Notes: generated by a model not told the origin, from the letters alone. Shown: positions 1 through 8,684, counted from the first letter of the stretch. The stretch: 64,000 bases of DNA from JAFGBM01 sp964564915 (GCA_964564915.1 CAZMCU010000003.1:7246-71245), one strand, 5' to 3'. Numbers and translations are program-made.

Positions 1-1287
1 ATCGTTCACCTGCTCGCCGAGCTTGAACGCCGTTGTGGGACAGGTAGGCGAGACCAGGACATCGACGGAACCGAATGCGTCCGCGAAGTCTCGTTGGATG
101 AGGGTCCGGACCTTCTGGGCGCTCCCGTAGTACGCGTCGTAGTACCCAGCCGATAGCGCGTACGTCCCGAGGATGATGCGGCGCTTGACCTCGTCGCCGA
201 ACCCGGCGGCGCGCGTCGTCCCCATCACCCGCTCGATCGTTCCGCTTCCGTCGTCGACCCTCAGTCCAAACCGAACGGCATCGTACTTGGCGAGGTTGGA
301 GGACGCCTCCGACGGGAGGATCAGGTAGTAGGCGGCCAACGCGTAGGCGAAACTCGGGCACGAGACTTCGGTGACCGTTGCCCCCGCGGAGCGCAACTGC
401 TGGATAGCCTCGTCGAATCGCTGCCGAACCCCCGGTTGAAAACCTTCCCCGGTCAGATCCTTGATGACACCAATCCGCACACCCTCAAGCCCATGATCGC
501 GGCCCCTGTTTGCCGCGGAGAGGACCGGGGGCACGTCGTCCGGAAGGCTCGTGGAATCCCGGGGGTCGTGACCGGCGATCACCTCATGGAGGAGCGCGGC
601 ATCGTGCACGGTCCTCGCACACGGCCCGACCTGGTCGAGGGAGGATGCGAGCGCGATCACCCCGTAGCGACTCACCGCACCGTAGGTGGGCTTGACCCCA
701 ACCGTCCCGGTGACGGACGCCGGCTGCCGGATCGAACCACCGGTGTCCGAGCCGATCGCCAGCGGGGCTTCGAACGCGGCGAGGGCCGCGGCCGAACCAC
801 CCCCGGACCCTCCGGGGATTCGCGAAAGATCCCACGGGTTATGCGTCGGCCCAAAGCCGGAGTGCTCGGTCGACGAGCCCATGGCGAACTCGTCCATGTT
901 CGTCTTGCCGAGGATCGGCATCCGCGCGGCACGAATCTTCTCGGTGACGGTCGCATCGTAGGGGGGAATCCACCCCTCGAGGATGCGGGAACCCGCGGTG
1001 GTCGGGAGTCCCTTGGTGACGAGGACATCCTTGATCGCGATCGGCACCCCCGCGAGCGGCGGCAGGGGCTTCCCCGCCTCACGGTCGGCATCGACCGCGG
1101 CGGCCGTCGCGAGCGCGCCCTCCGCGTCGACGTGAAGGAAGGCGTGAACGTCGCCTTCGACCGCTGCGATCCGATCGAGCGCGGCTTGCGTCGCCTGCAC
1201 CGACGTGAACTTGCCCGACTCGAAGGCATCGGCCATGGCTTGGGCGGTTAGCCGCGTAATGGAGGCGCCGTTGTGGTTCGTTACCAC
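1..1287 (-). CDS. gatA: Glutamyl-tRNA(Gln)/aspartyl-tRNA(Asn) amidotransferase subunit A (partial, C-terminus off the window)
   Basis: GatA is the amidase subunit that releases ammonia from glutamine and amidates Glu-tRNA(Gln) or Asp-tRNA(Asn) within the GatCAB complex. The 429 visible codons have no stop, so the protein runs off the left edge (the family is about 490-515 aa). The amidase signature is clear: a glycine/serine-rich GGSGGGSAAAL stretch followed by IGSDTGGSIRQP, with the Lys of IAIKDV completing the Ser-cisSer-Lys set. The GTG start shares its last base with the gatC stop (TAGTG), which implies translational coupling; an in-frame ATG lies 17 codons further in. gatB is not in the window. 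Identification is secure. Confidence 0.97.
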   Translation of the reverse strand, partial: MVTNHNGASITRLTAQAMADAFESGKFTSVQATQAALDRIAAVEGDVHAFLHVDAEGALATAAAVDADREAGKPLPPLAGVPIAIKDVLVTKGLPTTAGSRILEGWIPPYDATVTEKIRAARMPILGKTNMDEFAMGSSTEHSGFGPTHNPWDLSRIPGGSGGGSAAALAAFEAPLAIGSDTGGSIRQPASVTGTVGVKPTYGAVSRYGVIALASSLDQVGPCARTVHDAALLHEVIAGHDPRDSTSLPDDVPPVLSAANRGRDHGLEGVRIGVIKDLTGEGFQPGVRQRFDEAIQQLRSAGATVTEVSCPSFAYALAAYYLILPSEASSNLAKYDAVRFGLRVDDGSGTIERVMGTTRAAGFGDEVKRRIILGTYALSAGYYDAYYGSAQKVRTLIQRDFADAFGSVDVLVSPTCPTTAFKLGEQVND

Positions 1288-1583
1288 TACTCCTCCCCCA
1301 AGATCTGGGGTACGCGGAACCGACCGTCCTCCGCTGCCGGTGCCGCCGCAAGAGCGGACTCCTGGGTCAGCGAGGGGACGACGACGTCGGGTCGGTACAC
1401 ATTGGACATCGGGATCGGGTGCGAGGTTGCGGGGACGTGAGGGGTCGCCACCTCTTGGACCTTCGCGACGGCGTCGACGATCGCAGAGATTTGACCCGAA
1501 AGCCGATCGAGATCGGCCTCCGTCATGTCGATGCGCGCGAGCGCGGCGAGGCGCGCCACCTCGGCGCGATCGAGCGTTGCCAT
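1287..1583 (-). CDS. gatC: Glutamyl-tRNA(Gln) amidotransferase subunit C
   Basis: GatC is the small subunit that wraps around GatA and stabilises the GatCAB amidotransferase. The 98-aa product has the usual length and N-terminal pattern (RAEVARLAALARIDMTEADL), and the conserved C-terminal segment RVPQILGEE that packs into GatA. It is the first gene of the gatCA unit and overlaps gatA by one base. The ATG is preceded at 6 nt by TAGACT and has no Shine-Dalgarno sequence, so a leaderless mRNA is likely. Confidence 0.96.
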   Translation of the reverse strand: MATLDRAEVARLAALARIDMTEADLDRLSGQISAIVDAVAKVQEVATPHVPATSHPIPMSNVYRPDVVVPSLTQESALAAAPAAEDGRFRVPQILGEE

Positions 1584-1589
1584 GCCCAG

Positions 1590-1595
1590 AGTCTA
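1590..1595 (-). promoter_or_regulatory. Leaderless-type -10 box of gatC (TAGACT)
   Basis: TAGACT lies 6 nt upstream of the gatC ATG. That spacing places the transcription start at or next to the start codon. No clear -35 element is visible. The same hexamer and spacing recur before other genes in this window. Confidence 0.6.
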
Positions 1596-1609
1596 GCCGT
1601 GTGCCGGGG

Positions 1610-2185
1610 TCAGGCCGGTGGCTCCCATGCGTAGGCGAGCAAGCGACTACCGCCTTCCGAACAGGAACCGTCCGGGCGAAGGCACGAGGCGTCGCATTGA
1701 GTCTTAGCCGGGGTGAGGTTGTGGGCGGTCCAGTCGAGTTCGGGAACGCGGACGAATCCCACCTTCTCGTAGAGCGCATGCGCGGCCTTCATCGTCTCCA
1801 TCGTGCTCAACACGACCCTGTTCGCACCGGCCTCGACGGCGAGGTTCAGCCCAAAGCGAGTGAGGTCCAGGCCGATCCCCTTGGCGCGCGCCAGCGGCGA
1901 GACCGCAAGCATCCTGAACTCGAAGTCATCCCCCCCGAACTCCGCGAAGGTCGTGTGAGGCGGTACGACGGTGAGGGTTCCCACCGCCGCCCCCTCCCCC
2001 TTCGCCCCGCTCGCCACCATGAGAAGGATGGCATCGGCGGCGCGCGCGTGTGCGTCGCGAAGGCGCGGGAGGTAGGGATCGGCCGAGTCGAGGAGGCCGT
2101 CCGCGAGGTAGGCGAGTGCCGTCAGTTCCCCAATCTCCGCAAGGCGAAGGGTCTGGTCGGGGGTGACGATGGCGACCTTCCTCAT
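1610..2185 (-). CDS. GNAT-family N-acetyltransferase
   Basis: This 191-aa protein fits the GNAT acetyl-CoA-dependent acyltransferase fold. The substrate cannot be told. The core runs from about residue 60 to 155: a beta-strand with VGTLTVVPP, then FRMLAVSPLARAKGIGLDL, which is the acetyl-CoA pyrophosphate-binding motif A (R-x-x-G/A-x-G), then ALYEKVGFVRVP, the motif B Tyr-Lys-x-Gly-Phe. An unusual cysteine-rich tail (CDASCLRPDGSC) follows the fold and may bind a metal or form disulfides. The start ATG overlaps the stop of the upstream HhH gene as ATGA, so an upstream in-frame start was rejected. It is the last gene of the OmpA-HhH-GNAT trio. Confidence 0.85.
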   Translation of the reverse strand: MRKVAIVTPDQTLRLAEIGELTALAYLADGLLDSADPYLPRLRDAHARAADAILLMVASGAKGEGAAVGTLTVVPPHTTFAEFGGDDFEFRMLAVSPLARAKGIGLDLTRFGLNLAVEAGANRVVLSTMETMKAAHALYEKVGFVRVPELDWTAHNLTPAKTQCDASCLRPDGSCSEGGSRLLAYAWEPPA

Positions 2186-2670
2186 TTGCCGCCGACTAGT
2201 TTGTCCGTGAGTTTCTTGAACTCCTCCCACTTTCCTCCGGCGAGGAGCCTCGCCTGCCGGGGCCATGTCTTGGGGTCGTGGAGGTTGTACCGCGACCCCG
2301 CCGCATCGAGGACCTTCCGCAGGTGCTCCGGGGTCGTTGCGCCCAACTCCTTCCAGGTGGAGATGCCGTCGACCTGGAGGAGGTCGTTAATTCGCGACCC
2401 GATTCCTTCGATCAGCGTGAGGTCGTCCATCTTCACCTTCACGCCGAGGACCTTTTTCCCCGCACGGAGATCGGGGCGTCTCAGCCACGAAGGACGCTTG
2501 GGTGCCGTGGCTGCGACCGCAGCGACCGTCGCGCCCTTGGCTTTGGTGTCCTGTTCCTCCCGGGGGTGTCGGTCCCGGCACCACGCGAGGGTCACGTACC
2601 ACCCGCAGAAAAGGCCAATGAGGAACGCCGGGATCAACCACGGCCACGCGTCACCGATGACGTCGAGCAT
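2182..2670 (-). CDS. Membrane-anchored helix-hairpin-helix protein
   Basis: The 162-aa product begins with one transmembrane segment (about residues 8-25, WPWLIPAFLIGLFCGWYVTL). A basic Ala/Lys linker follows, then a C-terminal domain of about 85 residues with a helix-hairpin-helix signature (LTLIEGIGSRINDLL) and the conserved tail pattern DPKTWPRQARLLAGGKW. Related domains are annotated as predicted HhH or flap-endonuclease-1-like, but no nuclease active site is visible here, so binding rather than cutting is the safer reading. It lies directly downstream of an OmpA-like gene (TGA, 1 nt, ATG; upstream GGAGGA) and overlaps the GNAT gene by 4 nt. Confidence 0.75.
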   Translation of the reverse strand: MLDVIGDAWPWLIPAFLIGLFCGWYVTLAWCRDRHPREEQDTKAKGATVAAVAATAPKRPSWLRRPDLRAGKKVLGVKVKMDDLTLIEGIGSRINDLLQVDGISTWKELGATTPEHLRKVLDAAGSRYNLHDPKTWPRQARLLAGGKWEEFKKLTDKLVGGK

Positions 2671-2671
2671 G

Positions 2672-3415
2672 TCAGTCCTCCAAGATGTTGAGGTCGACGC
2701 GACGGTTAGCCGCGCGTCCGGCTTCGGTTTCGTTCGTCGCGATCGGTCGAGACTCACCGTAGCCGACGGCGACGAGCGCGTCGGCGGGAACCCCCTTCGA
2801 AACGAGGTAATCGCGCACGCTCGCGGCACGTTTCTCGCTCAGGGTTTGGTTGTAGTCGGCGGATAGGACCGAGTCGGTGTGCCCCGCAATCGAGAGGCGC
2901 AGGGTGGGGTCGATCTCGAGCGCGGCGATCATGACGGTCGCGACCGTATCGAGGGCCTGAAGCGACGCGGAATCGAGTTCCGCGCTGTCAACGGCGAAGG
3001 TCACGGACTGAGGTTCCGGCAGGACGGCTTCGACCGCCTCGGCGGGGGTCGTCGGCGACGGGCTCGGCGACAGGGTGATCGTCGGCGTCGGCTGCGGGGT
3101 GACGGTGGGAGTCGGCGTTGCCGACGGCTCCGGCGTCGGTTCCACGTTGGACAGGTAGACCACGCTCGTCACGAGCCTCACCGCCCAGACGGCGCGCGTC
3201 GCGAGGCCCGAGTAGTTTGGGGGGCCCGTCAGAGTCAGTGAACGGTAGGAGGCGTCTACCGCTACCACGTCGAGCGAAGCCTTGTGCAGGGCCACCGTCG
3301 CCTGGCTCTCGATCTGGTGCTCGATCGTGTGAGCAAACCCGGCCGTTACGGCCGTCGCCGTCACCACCAGCCCGAGCGCGGGAACCCACCACTTCACACC
3401 CCGCAGATCTGCCAC
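2672..3415 (-). CDS. OmpA/MotB-type peptidoglycan-binding membrane protein
   Basis: The 247-aa protein has an N-terminal transmembrane or signal-anchor segment (about residues 9-27). A Pro/Thr/Ser-rich linker follows at about residues 92-125 (repeats of TPTPTVTPQP type). An OmpA C-terminal domain occupies about residues 137-247. Visible motifs are VTFAVDSAELD, the core IAGHTDSVL, LSEKRAASVRDYL and the closing AANRRVDLNIL. The domain binds the diaminopimelate-containing peptide of peptidoglycan, so the protein probably tethers the membrane to the wall. The GTG start is preceded by a GGGGG-type ribosome site. It heads the OmpA-HhH-GNAT unit. Confidence 0.85.
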   Translation of the reverse strand: MADLRGVKWWVPALGLVVTATAVTAGFAHTIEHQIESQATVALHKASLDVVAVDASYRSLTLTGPPNYSGLATRAVWAVRLVTSVVYLSNVEPTPEPSATPTPTVTPQPTPTITLSPSPSPTTPAEAVEAVLPEPQSVTFAVDSAELDSASLQALDTVATVMIAALEIDPTLRLSIAGHTDSVLSADYNQTLSEKRAASVRDYLVSKGVPADALVAVGYGESRPIATNETEAGRAANRRVDLNILED

Positions 3416-3510
3416 CTTTGGCCCCCTGCCTTACGCCATCGAACGGTTGTGCCCTCCAGGCTAGTCGCCGAGGCAAACCTCGGCTAGCGGTGGTCCACGT
3501 CAGGAACCGC

Positions 3511-5661
3511 TCAGACCGCGCTGGGCCCGCCCTTGAGAAGCCGGGTGAACCCGGCCTCGTCGAGTGTCGGCACTCCCTGTTCCTCCGCCGCGGTGGCCTT
3601 GGATCCGGGGTTCTCTCCAACGACCACAAAGTCGGTCTTTCCGCTAACGGACGACGACGCCTTGCCCCCTCGCGCAACGATCGCCTCGGTCGCCCCGTCC
3701 CTCGAAAATCCAGAAAGCGAGCCCGTCAGCACAACGGTCACCCCCGTGAGCGTCTGCTCCACCGCCGCACTTCCCTCGTCGGCCATCCTCACGCCTGCCG
3801 CGGCCCAACGATCGACGATCCTCACGTGCCACGGAACGTCGAACCACTCACGCAGACTCCGCGCGATCACCGGCCCAACCCCCTCCACCGCAGAAAGCTC
3901 CTCCTCGCCCGCGGCCCGGATCGCGTCGAGCGAACCGAACCGGGCGGCCAAGGCTCGCGCCGCCGTCGGTCCAACATGCCGGATGCTTAAGGCGACGAGG
4001 ATCCGCCAAAGGGGACGATCCTTGGCGGCGGCGAGGTTCTCCAGAAGCTTGAGCCCGTTGGTGCTGATGTCGCCCGCGCGTCGCGCGACACCGTCCTTCT
4101 TTGAATCCTGGTCAAGGGTAAAGAGCGGGATGCGCTGGAGATCCGCCTCGGTGAGGTCGAAGAGCCCTCCCTCGTTATCGAGGACCTGGGAATCGACGAG
4201 CGCGGCGGCGGCTTTCTCCCCCAGCACCTCGATATCGAGGGCACCACGCGATCCGATGAAGCCGATGCGGTCAACGATCTGACCGCGACAGAATTCCGAG
4301 TTGGGACAGCGGAGGTCAACGTCGCCCTCCTTCTGGTGGGCGAGGGTCGCCCCGCACGAGGGACAAGCGGTGGGCATGATCCACTCGCGCTCCTCCCCCG
4401 TCCGCGCCGCGACCACCGCCGTGACGATCTCGGGGATGACGTCCCCCGCCTTGCGCACCACGACGGTGTCCCCGATGAGTACGCCCTTGCGACGCACCTC
4501 GTCGGCGTTGTGCAGGGTCGCGAACGTCACGGTCGATCCGGCTACCGTCACCGGTGTCATCACGCCGTACGGTGTCACGCGACCCGTGCGCCCGACATCG
4601 ACCCTGATGTCCTCGAGTCGGGTTGTCACCTCTTCCGGAGCGAACTTGTAGGCGAGCGCCCATCGCGGCGCTCGCGAGGTCGCACCGAGGGCGCCTTGGA
4701 GCGCTCGCGAGTTGACCTTGAGGACCGCGCCGTCGATCTCGTAGTCGAGCGAGTGGCGTTGCGCCTCGAGCTTGGAAAGGTACACCTCGACCGCGCGCAC
4801 CCCCGCCACGATCTCGGCGAGGTCGCTTATCGGCATCCCCCATCCCTCGAGAACCTTGTAGGTCCCCATTTGGGTTTCGACGCGTTTATCGGGAATCGAG
4901 GTTCCCCAGTCGAGGGCACCCAGCGCATAGGTGATGACGGCCAGTGGGCGCGTCGCCGTCACGGCCGGATCCTTCTGCCGAAGCGACCCCGCCGCCGTGT
5001 TCCGGGGATTGGCGTACGTTGGCTTCCCCTCTTCGACGAGACGCTCGTTGAGACCCTCGAAGGCCGCAACGGGAAGATAGACCTCACCGCGAATCTCCAC
5101 GAGCGCGGGTGCCTCGCTCCAGGTCGTGATGCTCAGCTCGTGGGGCAACCCCACGATCGTCTTGACGTTCGCCGTGACGTCCTCCCCCGTCGTCCCATCC
5201 CCACGCGTGACCCCGCGCGTGAGGGTGCCATTCTCGTAGGTCAGCGAGATCGACAGGCCGTCGATCTTTGGCTCACACACCAGTTCACGCGGGCCGTAGT
5301 TCTCGTCGCCGCCCTCGCGCTCGATTCGTTCGAGCCAGGCTTCGACGTCGGCGAGGTCGAAAGCGTTGTCGAGGCTCATCATCCGCTCGCGGTGACGAAC
5401 GCTCGCAAAGCCGACGGTGGGGGCACCCCCGACGGTCTGGCTCGGACTGTTGGGGTCGGCAAGCTCGGGATGCTGGGCCTCGATCTCCTTCAGCTCACGC
5501 TCCATCGCGTCGTACTCGGCGTCGGACACGGTGGGGGCATCGCGCTCGTAATACGCCGCGCGGTGCGCCTCGATATCCTGAACCAACTCGGCGTGTCGCG
5601 CACGGGGACCAAGGCTCAGAGGTTCGCTCACCTTCCTATTCCACCACGCACAGCCGACCAT
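3511..5661 (-). CDS. ligA: NAD-dependent DNA ligase
   Basis: LigA seals nicks in replication and repair using NAD+. From this start the adenylated lysine is about residue 132 in CEPKIDGLSIS. An OB fold with the downstream nucleotidyltransferase motifs follows. A four-cysteine zinc finger (CPSC near residue 420, with two further Cys in CPNSEFC), helix-hairpin-helix repeats (EGVGPVIARSL) and a C-terminal BRCT domain (LTGSLSGFSRDGATEAI) complete the standard domain order. The 716-aa length is normal. The start is uncertain: ATG at 5661 has no ribosome site, while an in-frame GTG at 5631 sits right after AGGAAG and would give 706 aa. Confidence 0.96.
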   Translation of the reverse strand: MVGCAWWNRKVSEPLSLGPRARHAELVQDIEAHRAAYYERDAPTVSDAEYDAMERELKEIEAQHPELADPNSPSQTVGGAPTVGFASVRHRERMMSLDNAFDLADVEAWLERIEREGGDENYGPRELVCEPKIDGLSISLTYENGTLTRGVTRGDGTTGEDVTANVKTIVGLPHELSITTWSEAPALVEIRGEVYLPVAAFEGLNERLVEEGKPTYANPRNTAAGSLRQKDPAVTATRPLAVITYALGALDWGTSIPDKRVETQMGTYKVLEGWGMPISDLAEIVAGVRAVEVYLSKLEAQRHSLDYEIDGAVLKVNSRALQGALGATSRAPRWALAYKFAPEEVTTRLEDIRVDVGRTGRVTPYGVMTPVTVAGSTVTFATLHNADEVRRKGVLIGDTVVVRKAGDVIPEIVTAVVAARTGEEREWIMPTACPSCGATLAHQKEGDVDLRCPNSEFCRGQIVDRIGFIGSRGALDIEVLGEKAAAALVDSQVLDNEGGLFDLTEADLQRIPLFTLDQDSKKDGVARRAGDISTNGLKLLENLAAAKDRPLWRILVALSIRHVGPTAARALAARFGSLDAIRAAGEEELSAVEGVGPVIARSLREWFDVPWHVRIVDRWAAAGVRMADEGSAAVEQTLTGVTVVLTGSLSGFSRDGATEAIVARGGKASSSVSGKTDFVVVGENPGSKATAAEEQGVPTLDEAGFTRLLKGGPSAV

Positions 5662-5741
5662 CGCGTGGGGAGTGTGGCGCGTTCACCAACGCGGATACCC
5701 CACTAGTTCTATGATCGAGTCGTCCCCTCTCGGAGGTAGAT

Positions 5742-5942
5742 ATGCCGGACAACATTCCCTGGGCCGCCCTCGCGCCCGTGCTCGTGCTTCTAATGGCGTT
5801 TCTCGTGTATTGCTGGGTCGACATCGCGTACCACCCCGTGCGGTACCTCCCCAAGTGGACATGGGCCCTCATCTGTTGCGTCATGATTCCGTTGGGGCCG
5901 ATCGTCTACCTCGTCCTCGGCCGAGACCACGGACAGGAGTAG
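5742..5942 (+). CDS. Small membrane protein with PLDc_N-type domain
   Basis: The 66-aa protein has two transmembrane helices, about residues 8-27 and 40-58. The second is followed by the pattern IPLGPIVYLVLGRD typical of the phospholipase-D-nuclease N-terminal (PLDc_N) family. No catalytic domain is attached, so it is a membrane-anchor type protein of unknown role. A strong ribosome site (GGAGG, 5 nt spacing) precedes the ATG, and a TATGAT sequence further upstream may be the -10 element. It lies 9 nt before an ABC ATPase gene, and such proteins often accompany two-gene ABC exporters. Confidence 0.85.
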   Translation: MPDNIPWAALAPVLVLLMAFLVYCWVDIAYHPVRYLPKWTWALICCVMIPLGPIVYLVLGRDHGQE

Positions 5943-5951
5943 TCCGCACCG

Positions 5952-6845
5952 GTGATCACGACCCACACCCTCACCAAGAGGTATGGTTCCACGACCGCTC
6001 TCGACGCGGTCGACCTCGTCGTACCCGACGGCTCGATCTATGGCCTCGTGGGGCCCAATGGGGCGGGGAAGACGACGCTCCTGGGGATTCTCGCCGGGCT
6101 ACGCGCCCCAACGTCGGGCACCATCGCGATCGACGCCGACTCTAGCGATGTGGCCGTCCTCTCCGATACCCCCCGCTTCGACCGCTGGCTCACGGGCTAC
6201 GAGGTCGTGTCCCTCGCCCGAAACCTCACCGACCCCAACGGTTCGCCCGATCGCGTCGCGGAAGTCTTGGACGAGACGGGACTGCACAACGCCGCCAACC
6301 GACGGGTGGGCGGGTACTCGCGCGGGATGCTCCAACGGCTCGGTATCGCCGCGACGCTCGTCGGCAACCCTCGGCTCGTGCTCCTCGACGAACCCGCCTC
6401 CGCTCTCGACCCTCAGGGCCGCCGTGAAGTCCTCGACCTCATCGCCCGCCTGCGTGGCTCGGCTACCGTTCTGTTTTCCAGCCACATCCTCACGGACGTC
6501 CAGGAGGTGTGCGACACGGTCGGAATTTTAGGTAGCGGACGGCTGCTGTTCCAGGGACCGCTCCACCAGTTGCTCGTCGGTTCCGCCGTACCCCGCTACC
6601 ACGTAAGACTCCGAAGCGATGCGACCCCGGTTGCCGTGGCGTTGCGCAAGGCACGTTGGGTGAAGGCCGTCGAGGTGTCGGACGGTGGGGGGCTCGTGAT
6701 ACAGGTGAAATCTCTCGCAGACGCCGAGACCCACCTTCCGCAGGCGCTCGCCGACGCCAAGGCCGCGGTCGTATCGTTCGGGCCAGAGGAGGTCTCGCTG
6801 GAGCGGGCGTTCCTCGGTCTGACGGGTACGGGGGCAAAGCAATGA
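5952..6845 (+). CDS. ABC transporter ATP-binding protein
   Basis: This 297-aa cytoplasmic ATPase drives the membrane protein encoded next to it. Walker A is GPNGAGKTT (about residues 34-42). The signature is degenerate (GGYSRGMLQRLGIA) as in the CcmA/DrrA-type export family. Walker B is LVLLDEPASALDP, followed by the H-loop region FSSHILTDV. A C-terminal regulatory tail of about 85 residues follows the nucleotide-binding domain, as is usual in this family. Translation starts at GTG, 9 nt after the small membrane gene, and the stop overlaps the permease start (ATGA). The substrate is unknown; antibiotic, lipid or sodium export are family possibilities. Confidence 0.92.
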   Translation: MITTHTLTKRYGSTTALDAVDLVVPDGSIYGLVGPNGAGKTTLLGILAGLRAPTSGTIAIDADSSDVAVLSDTPRFDRWLTGYEVVSLARNLTDPNGSPDRVAEVLDETGLHNAANRRVGGYSRGMLQRLGIAATLVGNPRLVLLDEPASALDPQGRREVLDLIARLRGSATVLFSSHILTDVQEVCDTVGILGSGRLLFQGPLHQLLVGSAVPRYHVRLRSDATPVAVALRKARWVKAVEVSDGGGLVIQVKSLADAETHLPQALADAKAAVVSFGPEEVSLERAFLGLTGTGAKQ

Positions 6846-7597
6846 CCCTGTGGCGGCTGGAGTGGACGCGACTCGTGCGCAGCAAGCGCTGGATCGCTCT
6901 CGTCGGCGTCTTCGTATTCTTCGGGCTGCTCGGCCCTCTCACGGCGCGATACCTCGCCCAGATCCTCCAGTTCGCTGGTACGGACTCGCAGGGCGTAACG
7001 ATTACGTTCCCCGACCCCGTCCCCGCCGACGGAATGGCCCAATACATCTCCAACGCGCTACAGATCGGCACCCTCGTCGTCGTCATCGTCGCCGCTGGTG
7101 CGCTCGCGTTCGACGCGATTCCCGAGATGGGGGTCTTCCTCCGTACCCGGGTTCCGAGCTTCTGGCGCATCCTCACCCCACGGCTCATCATCCCGTTCGT
7201 CGCTACGGCGGTGGCCTTTGTCGTCGGCACGGTCGCGGCGTGGTACGAAACCTGGGTGCTCCTCGGCGCGCTCCCCGTTGGCGCCGTGCTGCTGGGGACC
7301 GCACTGGGCATTCTCTTCTTCGCCTTCATCATCGCGGTCGTCGCCGCGGTTGCCCAGTGGGCGAGGAGCCTGCTGGCGACCGTCATGTGGTCGCTCGGCG
7401 TCTTTCTCGTCCTTCCGATCGTCGGGATCGTCGGCGTCCTCAAGCCCTGGATGCCCACGGTTTTAGGGAATGCCCTCACCGAACTCACGGCGGGGGCATC
7501 GGCGACCGGTTTTTGGCGGTCGACGGTCGTGGCCATCGTCGCGATTCCGGCCCTCATCTGGCTTGCCGAGCGGGGGGCACGACGCCGAGAGGCCTAG
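6842..7597 (+). CDS. ABC transporter permease (ABC-2 type)
   Basis: The 251-aa integral membrane protein has six predicted hydrophobic segments, at about residues 20-38, 74-92, 117-140, 145-170, 182-202 and 225-243. This matches an ABC-2/NatB-type export permease. It pairs with the ATPase through a 4-nt ATGA overlap, so the two are made together. The N-terminal amphipathic stretch (LWRLEWTRLVRSKRW) is typical of the family's coupling region. Nothing in the sequence reveals the substrate. Confidence 0.88.
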   Translation: MTLWRLEWTRLVRSKRWIALVGVFVFFGLLGPLTARYLAQILQFAGTDSQGVTITFPDPVPADGMAQYISNALQIGTLVVVIVAAGALAFDAIPEMGVFLRTRVPSFWRILTPRLIIPFVATAVAFVVGTVAAWYETWVLLGALPVGAVLLGTALGILFFAFIIAVVAAVAQWARSLLATVMWSLGVFLVLPIVGIVGVLKPWMPTVLGNALTELTAGASATGFWRSTVVAIVAIPALIWLAERGARRREA

Positions 7598-7809
7598 CGC
7601 TCGTCACCGGCCATTGCCGGTCATTCACCGCTGGGGCACCACGGATTCTTCGATTTCGTGCTTCTGGCGTGCGTTTGACGGGTGGCGTGTGTCTCATTTC
7701 GCCTCTAATGTGACCCACCAATCACCGTTGCGCTTGCCCCCCCGCCAAGTCCGGGACAACGATGAAAGTGGAAATAAGAAACCGATCGACTGAGCGATCG
7801 GAGAGGACC

Positions 7810-8562
7810 ATGAATGAGACATCAGTCAAGGCCTGGACCGAGGAGTCCAGCGACAGCGAACTGATCGAGAGCGTCCGCGAAGGCGACTCCACGGCATTCA
7901 GCACTCTCTTCCACCGACACGTATCAGCGGCCCACCGCGTCGCGCTCGCGTACTCCCCTGTTCCCAGCGATGCCGATGACATCGTCTCGGAAGCCTTTGA
8001 ACGGGTCCTCATCGCCCTTCAGAAGGGCCGCGGCCCCGACCACGCCTTCCGCGCGTACCTGTTCACCGTCGTGCGTCGGACCGGTGGCGAGTTCATTCGG
8101 CGCGCCAAGCAGGTGCGGCCGTACGAAGACATGGCCGAACACGACAAAGCCTTGGGCTTCTCCGACTCCAGTGGCGAGTCCACCCTGCATGAGTTCGAGC
8201 GGTCGACGATCGCGGACGCATTCCGATCCCTTCCCGAGCGCTGGCAGATGATCCTCTGGTACACCGAGATCGAGAAGATGACTCCGGCCGAGGTCGCGCC
8301 ACGGCTTGGCCTTACCCCCAACGGGGCGGCTTCCCTCGGCTACCGAGCCCGCGAGGCCCTGCGCCAGGCCTACCTCCAACAGCACCTCGCCGAGGCGGAG
8401 GACCCCGCTTGCCTCTCGGTGTTCGACAACCTCGCGGCCTACGTCCGAGGCTCCTTGACCCCCCGCGAGCGAGCGAAGGTGGCCGCCCACATCGCGACGT
8501 GCGCCAAGTGCGATTCCCTCATCTCCGAACTTGAGGACGTCAACGGCGTCCTCCGAGGGTGA
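7810..8562 (+). CDS. ECF-type RNA polymerase sigma factor with fused zinc-binding anti-sigma-like C-terminus
   Basis: The 250-aa protein has sigma region 2 (about residues 28-95, with DADDIVSEAFERVL), a spacer, and sigma region 4 (about 135-185, LPERWQMILWYTEIEKMTPAEVAPRLGL as two halves of one helix-turn-helix unit). The last 50 residues carry Cys201 and a His-x3-Cys-x2-Cys motif (His227, Cys231, Cys234) like zinc-binding anti-sigma factors. The fused tail could sense redox or ligand state and restrain its own sigma part; that is inference from family behaviour. No separate anti-sigma gene is adjacent. The ATG at 7810 is chosen because GGAGAGG precedes it; an in-frame start 16 codons upstream lacks this. 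Confidence 0.88.
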   Translation: MNETSVKAWTEESSDSELIESVREGDSTAFSTLFHRHVSAAHRVALAYSPVPSDADDIVSEAFERVLIALQKGRGPDHAFRAYLFTVVRRTGGEFIRRAKQVRPYEDMAEHDKALGFSDSSGESTLHEFERSTIADAFRSLPERWQMILWYTEIEKMTPAEVAPRLGLTPNGAASLGYRAREALRQAYLQQHLAEAEDPACLSVFDNLAAYVRGSLTPRERAKVAAHIATCAKCDSLISELEDVNGVLRG

Positions 8563-8672
8563 CGGCAAACGGCCCGGCGCGGGCGCGTCGGGCTCGATGG
8601 CGACACCAGGAGCACGCGGCTTCCTTACGCGGGCACCATCTACGTCGATCTGCCCCAAGAAGCGAGAAAGTC

Positions 8673-8678
8673 TAGACT
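8673..8678 (+). promoter_or_regulatory. Leaderless-type -10 box of the first hybrid kinase (TAGACT)
   Basis: TAGACT is followed by 6 nt and the ATG of the kinase gene at 8685. There is no ribosome-binding site, and no convincing -35 element upstream. Confidence 0.55.
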
Positions 8679-8684
8679 TCCCCC

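Noticed and set aside
7675..7680. TTGACG as the -35 element of the sigma-factor gene
   Set aside because: No acceptable -10 hexamer lies 16-18 nt downstream; the nearest candidate is 23 nt away.
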